DNA of 64,000 bases from CAILHX01 sp964511385 (GTDB taxonomy: Bacteria; Pseudomonadota; Gammaproteobacteria; Burkholderiales; Methylophilaceae). The stretch spans positions 1 to 64,000 of the forward strand of contig CAZEFE010000001.1 of the NCBI GenBank assembly GCA_964511385.1, read 5' to 3'. Under the pieces are notes generated by a model, which had not been told where the DNA came from, did not search any database, and worked only from the letters and a program-made list of their open reading frames with translations. The translations under genes were made by a program, and so were the position numbers. Numbering within the stretch: position 1 is the stretch's first letter; every line of letters starts with the position of its first letter. Below are positions 40,487 to 48,535 of the stretch, one piece after another.

Positions 40487-41443
40487 ATGAAAGCTAAAAC
40501 GTGTTGGGTGTTGACGCTGGGCGTGCCCGGCATGGATAACCAGTCGCTGGGGCTGGCGGCGGCAATGGGCTTGCAGCCGGTGCAGAAGCGTATTGTGCCG
40601 ACGGCGCCGTGGAAATACCTGCTGCCGCAGTTCTGGCTGAGCCCGCTGCGGTTTCTGGGGGCGGGCAGCGATACACTCGCCCCGCCGTGGCCGGACGTGC
40701 TGATCGGCACCGGGCGCCTGACCGTGGCGGTGGCGCTGGCGATCAGGCGCGCCAGCGGCGGCAAGGTGTTCAATATCCATATCCAGAACCCTTACACCGC
40801 GTATGACGAATTCGACGTGATCGTGACCCCGCGCCACGATATGTTTGAACACCCCAACGGCATCCAGTCCATCGGCGGCATGCATACGCTGACGCAACAG
40901 CGGATTGCCGCGGCCGGGGAGCAGTGGGCGCCAACGTTCGCGCACCTGCCGCGCCCGCTGGTCGGCGTGACGGTGGGCGGCAGCAACAAGTGCTACAAGG
41001 TCACGCCGGAAATCGGCCGCCAGTTGGGCGAGCAACTCGCCAGGCTGTCCGCCGAAACCGGTGCCGGGATTCTGCTGACGCCTTCGCGCCGCACCGGCGC
41101 GGCGGTCGAAGCCGAGTTGCGCCGGGCGCTGGCCAATACGCCGGCCTATATCTGGGATGGCACGGGCGAGAACCCTTATCTGGCGGTGCTGGCGCTGGCG
41201 GATACGCTGGTGACCACGGCCGATTCCGTCAACATGGTGTCGGAAGCCTGTTTCACCGGCAAGCCGGTGTATGTGGTGGATTTGGCCGGGGGCTCGAAAA
41301 AATTCCTGCGCTTTCACGACACCATGCGTCGCGGCGGCTACACGCGGCCATTTACCGGCAAGCTGGAGCACTGGCGTTATCCGCCGCTGGATGATGTGGG
41401 CGACGTGGCGCGGCAAGTGCTCGCTCGATTAGATGCCTGCTGA
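40487..41443 (+). CDS. ELM1-family (mitochondrial-fission-like) protein
   Basis: 318 aa cytoplasmic protein of the ELM1/DUF1022 family, first named for a plant mitochondrial division factor but widespread in proteobacteria. Typical segments: CWVLTLGVPGMDNQSLGLA at the start, WPDVLIGTGRLTVAVALAIRR, and VSEACFTGKPVYVVDLAGGSKKF, recalling the GT-B donor-site fold. In bacteria it often lies near LPS genes, as here between lpxL-like and the glycan operon. Function unproven; a glycosyltransferase-like role is an inference. ATG 40487 is preferred to the in-frame TTG at 40478. Confidence 0.85.
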   Translation: MKAKTCWVLTLGVPGMDNQSLGLAAAMGLQPVQKRIVPTAPWKYLLPQFWLSPLRFLGAGSDTLAPPWPDVLIGTGRLTVAVALAIRRASGGKVFNIHIQNPYTAYDEFDVIVTPRHDMFEHPNGIQSIGGMHTLTQQRIAAAGEQWAPTFAHLPRPLVGVTVGGSNKCYKVTPEIGRQLGEQLARLSAETGAGILLTPSRRTGAAVEAELRRALANTPAYIWDGTGENPYLAVLALADTLVTTADSVNMVSEACFTGKPVYVVDLAGGSKKFLRFHDTMRRGGYTRPFTGKLEHWRYPPLDDVGDVARQVLARLDAC

Positions 41444-41523
41444 ACCGGCGGCAATGAAATTCCGGGCAATATCCGGGTAAAATCCGCTTTTCACGTGTGC
41501 CGCATCAAAACAGAGAACCCCGT

Positions 41524-43446
41524 ATGTCCATCAAAATCGAAACCTTCAGCAATGCCAAGGGCGGCAACAGTTTTTTCAAGGCGCTGGGCCATCCCCTGAC
41601 TGTCAGCAAGGCCAGGGCGCTAATGGATAAACTGGCGCGCGGCAGCGTGGCCGTGTACGACCCGCTGGGCATGGCGCAGGGGTTTGCCGAGTTCTATGAC
41701 CTGGCGGCGCTGGATATTGCCGCGGTGTTCGTGCAGCGGCTGGAAGACCTGGGCAAAACTTTGTTCGGCAAAAGCACGCAGCCGATCACCCAGTTGCCGG
41801 ATACCAAGGCGGAGACGCTGTTTGTCGCGGCGTTTGACGCCAAGCGCCTGATTGACCATATCCGCCACCTGGTACCGCACGGCACCGAAATTGTCAGCCT
41901 GGATGAGTTGCGCTTGCCGGATGAGATGCTGACCAATCGCCGGCGCTATCTCGACCCGCTCAATTTCGCCACCAATTTCGGTTTTCTGCGCGATGCCGGC
42001 GGCTGGCATACGCGCATTGTCACCGCCGATTACTGGTCCGGCTGGGGGGCACCCAAGCCGCCTTCGGTATGGTTCTGCCTGTTTGATCAGCAGGGCAACA
42101 CGCTGGCGCAGTGGCAGGACGCGCTGCCCGCGCCCGGTGCCGCGCTGGTTGTGGATAGCCAGGAGGTGCGCAAGCGCTTCAACCTGGGCGAATTCACCGG
42201 CTCGCTGTTCATCCACGTGCTGGGTGTCGCCACGGCCGGGCATGACGTGGTGAAGTACGCATTGGATATTTACGGCGACGATCTGGACAGCCAGCTGTCC
42301 TGCACCCACGACGCCAACGCCTGGCCGTCCGACCTGTTTGCCGGATTGCCCGCGCCCAAGGACAACGAGCGGGTGGTGTTGTGGATACAGAACAGTCATC
42401 CGGTGACGATCCCGAAAAATGGCGTGGGGCTGAACCTGATGGGCTCGACTGATATCCGCTGGCTGGGCGTGGAGATTCCGCCGTTTGCCACGTATGCACT
42501 GGATGCCGCCGAATTGCTGCCGGATGTACGCTGGCCGCAGCAGATCGAAATCCAGGCCGGGCGCTATTTTGTGCGGCCGCGGTACGAAGTGCATGTGCAG
42601 GGCGGGCGCAGCCGCATCGCCCATGCCAACGTCGAACGCAACGACCTGGTGGCCGATCCCCGCATCCCCGAGTTGAATGCCCTGATGGGCAAGAGCTACA
42701 TCCTGCCCGCGCCTGTCTTGCCGGTGGCCGATTGGGGCAGCTTGATGCAGCCGACGCCGATGTCCACGGCGCAAACCGACTTGCCCATCACCGCCATTTT
42801 TTACGATGCCAGCGGGGTGGAGGTGGCACGCCACAACTTTGGCAAATTGCTGCGCAACCTGGAACTGGAATTTGACCTGGCTGGTTATCTGCACCAGCAC
42901 AACATCAGCCTGCCCAGCGGTTACGGCCATGTGGAACTGGTGTATGACTTCCGTGCCGGCGGCAGTGCCGATGGCTGGCTACACGGCCTGTTCCGCTACA
43001 CGCAGAAAGCCAGCGGCCATATCGCGGAAACCAGCTTCGGCGGGCACATCTACAACACCGTGCTGACTTACAAGAACGAGCCGCAGTCCTACGCGGGGAG
43101 CGCCCCGGGCTTGAGCACGCGCCTGTTCCTGCGGCTGGGGGATGAGCCGCTGGATACCTTCTGTCACCTGATTTATGCCGCTTCCACGCCGTGGCATGGG
43201 CTATCAACCACCTCGCTCACCCTGTACAGCGCGCTGGGCCAGGAGATTGCCGTGCGCCAGGTGCAAGTGCCGTGCAGCGGTTCGCTGCTGTGGCGCTACC
43301 ACGACACCTTCGACGCGGAATCCCGCCGCCGTGCCGGTGCCGGTGCCTATGTGATTATTCGCGACACCACCTGCCGCCTGTTCGGTTATCACGGCACCGT
43401 CAACGGCGACAAATCCTTCTGCATGGACCACATGTTTGGCTTCTGA
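41524..43446 (+). CDS. Unrecognised 640-residue protein of the glycan locus
   Basis: I do not recognise a family. There is no Sec signal or membrane helix, so it appears cytoplasmic. Residues about 1-165 are mixed alpha/beta with helical VSKARALMDKLARGSVAVYDPLG. Then about four beta-rich stretches of 90-130 residues share a similar layout. Each opens with a strand plus turn (WFCLFDQQGNTLAQW; VLWIQNSHPVTIP; ITAIFYDASGVEVAR; LTLYSALGQEIAV), and two close similarly (GLFRYTQKASGHIAETSFGGH; LFGYHGTVNGDKSFCMDHMFGF). These suggest tandem Ig-like or jelly-roll modules. The stop overlaps the TTG start of the GT4 gene by 11 nt, tying it to surface-glycan synthesis. An in-frame GTG lies at 41497. Confidence 0.75.
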   Translation: MSIKIETFSNAKGGNSFFKALGHPLTVSKARALMDKLARGSVAVYDPLGMAQGFAEFYDLAALDIAAVFVQRLEDLGKTLFGKSTQPITQLPDTKAETLFVAAFDAKRLIDHIRHLVPHGTEIVSLDELRLPDEMLTNRRRYLDPLNFATNFGFLRDAGGWHTRIVTADYWSGWGAPKPPSVWFCLFDQQGNTLAQWQDALPAPGAALVVDSQEVRKRFNLGEFTGSLFIHVLGVATAGHDVVKYALDIYGDDLDSQLSCTHDANAWPSDLFAGLPAPKDNERVVLWIQNSHPVTIPKNGVGLNLMGSTDIRWLGVEIPPFATYALDAAELLPDVRWPQQIEIQAGRYFVRPRYEVHVQGGRSRIAHANVERNDLVADPRIPELNALMGKSYILPAPVLPVADWGSLMQPTPMSTAQTDLPITAIFYDASGVEVARHNFGKLLRNLELEFDLAGYLHQHNISLPSGYGHVELVYDFRAGGSADGWLHGLFRYTQKASGHIAETSFGGHIYNTVLTYKNEPQSYAGSAPGLSTRLFLRLGDEPLDTFCHLIYAASTPWHGLSTTSLTLYSALGQEIAVRQVQVPCSGSLLWRYHDTFDAESRRRAGAGAYVIIRDTTCRLFGYHGTVNGDKSFCMDHMFGF

Positions 43447-44566
43447 GCGCAAATTAACGGTATTGCAGATGCTGCCCGCCCTGGATGCCGGCGGCGTCGA
43501 GCGTGGCACGCTGGAAGTCGGAAAATACCTGGTGGAAAACGGCCATCGTTCGCTGGTGATGTCTGCCGGCGGGCGCATGGTCGGGCAGTTGCAGCGCGAA
43601 GGCTCCGAACATTTTGCCTGGCCGGTCGGCAGGAAGTCGTTGTGGACGCTGGGACTGGTCTGGAAACTGCGCCGCTTTCTGCGCGAGCAAAAAGTGGACA
43701 TCCTGCATGTGCGTTCGCGCATGCCCGGCTGGGTGGCCTATCTGGCGTGGAAAGGCATGAACCCGGCAACCCGCCCCCGTTTTGTCACCACGGTGCATGG
43801 CCCGTACACGGTGAACGGCTACAGCGCGGTGATGACCAAGGGCGAGCGCGTGATCGCCATTTCCGAAACCATACGTCGCTATATCCTGGCGCATTACCCG
43901 CGGGTGGCGACGGAGAATATCCGACTGATTTACCGCGGGGTGTCGCCGGAGCAGTTTCCGCACGGTTACCAGCCCGCGGCTGAATGGCGCGATGCCTGGA
44001 ACCGGCAATATCCGGAATTGCAAGGTAAGCAGGTGCTGACTCTCCCCGCCCGGCTGACGCGCTGGAAAGGCCAGGAGGATTTTATCGAATTGATCCGTCG
44101 GCTACGGGGGCGCGGATTGAATGTACATGGCCTGCTGGTGGGCGAGGCGCATTCCAGGCGCCAGGATTTTCTGCACGAGTTGCAGGCGCTTGCCAAGGAT
44201 AAGGGCGTGCTGGAACACCTGACGTTTGCCGGACACCGCACGGATTTGAAAGAGATCATGGCGGTATCCAGCATTGTGTATTCGCTGTCGCGCGAACCGG
44301 AGGCATTCGGTCGCACTACGGTGGAAGCGTTAAGCCTCGGCGTGCCGACCATCGGCTACGATCATGGCGGCGTGGGCGAGCAGTTGGCGGACATCCTGCC
44401 GCAAGGGCGCGTGGCGCTGGACGACATGGATGGATTGGAACAGCGCACGATGGCCTGGCTGGCAGCGCCGCCCGTTGTGCCGAGCGAGCAGCCGTTCACG
44501 CTACAGAATATGTTGCAGAAGACGTTGGTGGTTTATGATGAATTGAGGGGTAAAGAGACAATATGA
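43436..44566 (+). CDS. Family 4 glycosyltransferase
   Basis: GT-B fold transferase of 376 aa, retaining mechanism, using a nucleotide-sugar donor. The acceptor-domain start LTVLQMLPALDAGGVERGTLE is typical of GT4, and the donor-site segment SREPEAFGRTTVEALSLGVPTIGYDHGGVGE includes the conserved EPEAFG..E-type motif. The only codon giving the whole first beta strand is TTG 43436, 11 nt inside the preceding gene, so that start is favoured. Its stop overlaps the methyltransferase start (ATGA). Likely adds a core or O-chain sugar; sugar and acceptor unknown. Confidence 0.9.
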   Translation: MASERKLTVLQMLPALDAGGVERGTLEVGKYLVENGHRSLVMSAGGRMVGQLQREGSEHFAWPVGRKSLWTLGLVWKLRRFLREQKVDILHVRSRMPGWVAYLAWKGMNPATRPRFVTTVHGPYTVNGYSAVMTKGERVIAISETIRRYILAHYPRVATENIRLIYRGVSPEQFPHGYQPAAEWRDAWNRQYPELQGKQVLTLPARLTRWKGQEDFIELIRRLRGRGLNVHGLLVGEAHSRRQDFLHELQALAKDKGVLEHLTFAGHRTDLKEIMAVSSIVYSLSREPEAFGRTTVEALSLGVPTIGYDHGGVGEQLADILPQGRVALDDMDGLEQRTMAWLAAPPVVPSEQPFTLQNMLQKTLVVYDELRGKETI

Positions 44567-45327
44567 GTGCACAAGAAAACGTGAAGAAAGCGCCGACCGA
44601 GTGGCAGCATCTGGATTGCCCGGTATGCGGCGGCAAGCACTTCACCCAGTTGTTCGAGAAAGCCGGTGAGCCGTTTGTGCAGTGTGACGGCTGCGGGCTG
44701 GTGCTGATTAATCCGCGTCCCGTTTATGCGCAGGTGCTGGATACCTACGACGCGAATTACAGCAAGAAATACGCAAAAAAAATTGATACCAAACGTCGGC
44801 GCGCCAAGAAGTTTGTCTCACGCATTACCAAGGGGTTTGTTTCCGGCGGGCGCTGGCTGGATGTCGGCTGTTCCGCCGGATTCATCGTTGAGGCGGCGCA
44901 AAATGCCGGGTTTGAAGCGCACGGCGTGGATGTTGAGCAGTGGGGCGTCGACTACGCACAGCAGGAATTAAAGCTGCAGCATGTACGCCAGGGGTTCCTG
45001 GACCAGCAAGCTTATCCCGATGCCTATTTCGATGTCATCACCGTGTATGAAGTGATCGAGCATGTGCCGGACCTTAACGCTTTTGTGCGGGAACTGGTGC
45101 GTTTATTAAAGCCGGGTGGCGTGATTGAAATCCGCACCCCGGATGTCGGCCACTGGCGCACCCCCAAGCCGCTGAAGGATTGGGAAGCCGTGCTGCCATC
45201 GGAACATTTGTATTATTTCAGCCGTGCCACGTTGGGCCGGTTGCTGGAAAAACATGGCTTGCAAGTGCGGCGCTGGGGTTTCAACCTGAAGCCCGGGCTG
45301 CGCGTGTATGCCGGGCGAGACCAATAA
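44563..45327 (+). CDS. SAM-dependent methyltransferase with N-terminal zinc ribbon
   Basis: 254 aa. A putative zinc knuckle (Cys19, Cys22, Cys41, Cys44 in CPVCG and CDGCG) precedes a class I methyltransferase domain: motif I WLDVGCSAG (about 98-106), motif II with acidic VDVE, and VIEHVPDLNAFVRELVRLLKPGGVIEI. This layout is seen in methyltransferases of sugar and polysaccharide clusters. Coupled to the GT4 gene by an ATGA overlap, with the O-antigen ligase-like gene starting 1 nt after its stop. Probably methylates a surface sugar; acceptor unknown. Confidence 0.88.
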   Translation: MSAQENVKKAPTEWQHLDCPVCGGKHFTQLFEKAGEPFVQCDGCGLVLINPRPVYAQVLDTYDANYSKKYAKKIDTKRRRAKKFVSRITKGFVSGGRWLDVGCSAGFIVEAAQNAGFEAHGVDVEQWGVDYAQQELKLQHVRQGFLDQQAYPDAYFDVITVYEVIEHVPDLNAFVRELVRLLKPGGVIEIRTPDVGHWRTPKPLKDWEAVLPSEHLYYFSRATLGRLLEKHGLQVRRWGFNLKPGLRVYAGRDQ

Positions 45328-45328
45328 C

Positions 45329-46615
45329 ATGGCGAACCAAGATGTTGCGGTGGCTGGACTCCCTGTGGTGAATTCGTGGGCGACGCGTTATGGCTGGCTG
45401 CTGGTGGCGGCATTCATCCTGCTGCAGCCATTCGGGAACCTGTTTGAATTGCCTATCGCCGTGATGGCGTTGCTGGGGCTGGTGTTTTTGCTGCGGCAGC
45501 CGCGTGCTGTTATAAGCTCGCCTGCGTTGATGCCGATGCTGTTCGTGTTCGGCTGTTTCTGGATACCCATGATGGTATCGCTGCCCGATGCTGTGAATTT
45601 CCAGCGCTCGCTGGGGACTACGCTGGTGTTCCTGCGTTTTCCGCTGGCGGCAGTGTTTGCCCTGTACGCCCTCAGTATGGAAGAAGCCCGGCAACGGCTG
45701 CTTGTGGTTCTTGGCGTGGTGCTGACCTTTAATACGCTGGATATCATCGTACAGGCAGCAGCAGGGTATGACTTGTTTGGGCGGGAATGGGCTGGTAGTG
45801 GTAGCCGGATGACCGGGCTCATTCACGACAAACTGGTGGTTGGCCATATCATGGCGGTATTGTCCCCGGTCTATTTCTATTGGGTGCGCGAGGTGGCAAA
45901 AAAGCGAGTCTGGCTATGGCTGCTGGCATTCTTGTACGCTGCCGCAATTCTGTTGACCGGCGCGCGCGCGGCATGGCTTATGCTGGGGGTTGGGGCAGGA
46001 TTGTTTGCAATGCAGATGTTCGTCATTGAACGGGTGCGGTGGACATGGCGGGTTGCTGGTAGCTTTGCACTGCTGGCTGTGATGACTGTGGTTGGCCTGA
46101 TGCAAAGCCCTGCTTGGCGCGGAAAACTTGAAACTACCGCGGGCTTGATGAGTGGAAATTATGCGAAAGCCAATGCAGCGACAAGTTTGCGCCTGCCGAT
46201 CTGGGGGGTGGCGCTACGCATGGCGGAAGACCATTGGATCAACGGCGTGGGGCCACGGGGTTTCCGTTACCTGTACGAGCAATATGCCGAAAAAAACGAT
46301 CCGATTTTAGAGAATGGCAAAAATACGAGGGCCACCCATCCGCACCAGTTTGTGCTGGAGATTGCGGCGGAAACAGGCGTGATCGGTTTGTTGGGGTACC
46401 TGCTGGCCCTGGGGTACTGGGTCAGGCGTGGTGCGTTGGCATGCCGTGCGAGCGTTGTACAGGCGCTGCCCTGGATGACGGCCGTGTTCATTGCCATCAT
46501 GCCAATCAATGCCCACATGGCGTTTTATGCCAGCTTCTGGTCGTGTATCACCTGGTGGCTACTGGCAGTAAGCCTGGCGTATTTACGGGGTGAGGGAAAG
46601 GGTGATCATGGCTGA
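45329..46615 (+). CDS. O-antigen ligase/polymerase family membrane protein (WaaL/Wzy type)
   Basis: 428 aa with about 10-11 membrane segments and one large periplasmic loop (about 270-345) containing HPHQFVLEIAAETGVIG, the hallmark of the O-antigen ligase (Wzy_C) family; GARAAWLMLGVG precedes it. WaaL transfers glycan from undecaprenyl diphosphate to the lipid A core, while Wzy polymerises repeats; the two cannot be separated by sequence alone. ATG 45329 is 1 nt after the methyltransferase stop; an upstream in-frame ATG at 45308 overlaps that gene. Its end overlaps the GT2 gene by 8 nt. Confidence 0.9.
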   Translation: MANQDVAVAGLPVVNSWATRYGWLLVAAFILLQPFGNLFELPIAVMALLGLVFLLRQPRAVISSPALMPMLFVFGCFWIPMMVSLPDAVNFQRSLGTTLVFLRFPLAAVFALYALSMEEARQRLLVVLGVVLTFNTLDIIVQAAAGYDLFGREWAGSGSRMTGLIHDKLVVGHIMAVLSPVYFYWVREVAKKRVWLWLLAFLYAAAILLTGARAAWLMLGVGAGLFAMQMFVIERVRWTWRVAGSFALLAVMTVVGLMQSPAWRGKLETTAGLMSGNYAKANAATSLRLPIWGVALRMAEDHWINGVGPRGFRYLYEQYAEKNDPILENGKNTRATHPHQFVLEIAAETGVIGLLGYLLALGYWVRRGALACRASVVQALPWMTAVFIAIMPINAHMAFYASFWSCITWWLLAVSLAYLRGEGKGDHG

Positions 46616-47426
46616 AAAACTGTCGGTGTTCGTCACCACTTTTAACAACGCACACACCTTGCCGACTACGCTGGAAAGCGTGAAATGGGCGGATGAAATC
46701 GTGTTGCTGGACTCGTTCAGCACGGACGACACGCTGAACATTGCCGAGCGCTACGGCTGCAGGATTTTCCAGCACCGTTTCATGGGTTACGGCCCGCAGA
46801 AGCAGATGGCGCTGGAGCATACCAGCCACCGCTGGGTGCTGCTGCTGGATGCCGACGAAGCCCTGTCGCCGGCGTTGCAGGAGGAAGTGCGTGCTGTGCT
46901 GGAGCGCGGGCCGGACTATGACGGTTACGCCATCCCGCGCCAGGAGCAGATGTTCTGGCGGATGAACAGTCCGCGGGTGCGCATGAATCACTTCCTGCGC
47001 TTGTTCGACAAGCAGAAGGGGCACCTGAACGATGTCCCGGTGCATGCGGCGCCAGAAGTGGAGGGCCGCATCGGGCGAATGAAGGCGCCGTTCTACCACT
47101 TTGGCGAAGTTGATATTCATACCAAGGTGGAGAAACTCAACAGCTATTCCACCGGCCTGGTGGTGGACAAGGTCGCCAGGAAGCAAAGCGCCAACCCATG
47201 CCGCATGGTGTTTTATCCGCCGCTGGCGTTTATCCGGTTGTATCTGTTCAAGCGCAATTTCCTGAATGGCTGGGGTGGTTTTATCGTCTCGGTATCCGGC
47301 GCGTTTTACGCGTTCCTGAAATACGCCAAGCTCTACGAGTACCGGCAATTCGAGAAACACGGCGTCCAATTGCTGCCGCCGGATGCGCCCAAGCCGCCGG
47401 CAGTAAAAAACCACAAGCCGGACTAG
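46608..47426 (+). CDS. Family 2 glycosyltransferase (WaaE/KdtX-like)
   Basis: 272 aa inverting GT-A enzyme. FVTTFNNAHTLPTTLESVKWADEIVLLDSFSTDDT forms the nucleotide site and LLDADEALSP holds the DxD-like metal site. A later stretch VHAAPEVEGRIGRMKAPFYHF and the two hydrophobic, amphipathic segments near 205-245 match the WaaE/KdtX group, which adds glucose to inner-core heptose in some bacteria. Start 46608 is inside the ligase gene. Last gene of the plus-strand glycan operon; its stop shares 4 bp with the convergent GT9 stop. Confidence 0.9.
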   Translation: MAEKLSVFVTTFNNAHTLPTTLESVKWADEIVLLDSFSTDDTLNIAERYGCRIFQHRFMGYGPQKQMALEHTSHRWVLLLDADEALSPALQEEVRAVLERGPDYDGYAIPRQEQMFWRMNSPRVRMNHFLRLFDKQKGHLNDVPVHAAPEVEGRIGRMKAPFYHFGEVDIHTKVEKLNSYSTGLVVDKVARKQSANPCRMVFYPPLAFIRLYLFKRNFLNGWGGFIVSVSGAFYAFLKYAKLYEYRQFEKHGVQLLPPDAPKPPAVKNHKPD

Positions 47427-48535
47427 GCCAGTTTAGCCATGGCGGCGATTTCGGCAAAGGCGCGGTCAGGCGTGACCGCTTTCATGCAGTTCTGGTGTGG
47501 GCAGTCCACCTGGCAATAACAATTGAGGCAGGGCATGTCGGTGATATCCACCTGCAGTGCGATGACATGTTTACCCACCGGCTTGGCGCGGCGCGGGTCG
47601 GTGGGGCCGAAAATGACCAGCATGGGGGTGCCGGTGGCGGCGACCAGATGCGCGGTGCCGGTATCGTTGCCGATGATGCAGCGCGCGCCTTCGGCAATCG
47701 GCAGCAGATCCTGCACCTGGGTTTGCCCGCACAGGTTGACGGCATAATCGCCGCACGACCGGGCAATCGCCTCGCATTCTTCTATTTCATCCGGACCACC
47801 CAGGATCACGATCTTGTCCAGTCCGGCCGCATGCAGTTTTGCACCCAGCGCGGCATAACGCTCGGCGCCCCAGCGTTTGAGATAACCTGCCGCCTGGCAG
47901 CCCGGTAGCAGCACTGCGTAGTTGCCAGCGCGCAGGCCGTGTGTTGCGACCAATTGTGCGGCACGTTGCACATTGGCTTGCGGCACATGCAATGCCGGGT
48001 GATCGGTCAGCGTTGGAATGCCGCCGGCCGCCAGGGCCGCGCGCAGGCGTTCAAAACCGTGGGTTTCGAACGGGAGCGCTGGCGGCGTGATGTTGTAAGG
48101 CCAGCCCGGATTATTGCCCATGCGGTAGCGAATGCCGCGCCCGGTAAGCTGCAGCAGCGCCACCATCAGGCGCGTCCGGTCGGCGCTTTGCAGGTCGACC
48201 AGCAGATCGTAATGGCCTGCCCGTACCCGCTGCAGCCAGCGCCGCATGCCGCGCCAGTTCCGCTCGCTCTTGCGCAGATCCACGCAGAATACTTCATTGA
48301 AGCGCGGGTCTTCCGCAAACATTTTTTCAAACGCCGGCAGGGTGTTGAGGTCGATGCTCGCATCTGGAAACGCATTGCGGATGTCCTGTATCGCGGCGGT
48401 GCTCAAGGCGATATCGCCCATGGCGCTCCATTTAATGATGAGGATGCGCTTGATGGTGGCATCTTGCGGCAGGTTGCAGCGCGGGGCGGATAACTCAACG
48501 GATGGACGGCTGTCGTCGTAGCGCAGGATGTGCAT
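47423..48535 (-). CDS. Family 9 glycosyltransferase (ADP-heptose:LPS heptosyltransferase-like)
   Basis: 370 aa GT-B enzyme. RILIIKWSAMGDIALSTAAI is the acceptor-side start typical of WaaC/F/Q proteins, and CIIGNDTGTAHLVAATGTPMLVIFGPTDP is the conserved donor-site motif. A Cys-rich tail (CLNCYCQVDCPHQNCM) is common in the family. It lies in one operon with hldE, which makes the ADP-heptose precursor, supporting a heptosyltransferase role; which heptose it adds is unknown. The start overlaps the asnB stop by 1 nt (TGATG). Confidence 0.9.
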   Translation of the reverse strand: MHILRYDDSRPSVELSAPRCNLPQDATIKRILIIKWSAMGDIALSTAAIQDIRNAFPDASIDLNTLPAFEKMFAEDPRFNEVFCVDLRKSERNWRGMRRWLQRVRAGHYDLLVDLQSADRTRLMVALLQLTGRGIRYRMGNNPGWPYNITPPALPFETHGFERLRAALAAGGIPTLTDHPALHVPQANVQRAAQLVATHGLRAGNYAVLLPGCQAAGYLKRWGAERYAALGAKLHAAGLDKIVILGGPDEIEECEAIARSCGDYAVNLCGQTQVQDLLPIAEGARCIIGNDTGTAHLVAATGTPMLVIFGPTDPRRAKPVGKHVIALQVDITDMPCLNCYCQVDCPHQNCMKAVTPDRAFAEIAAMAKLA

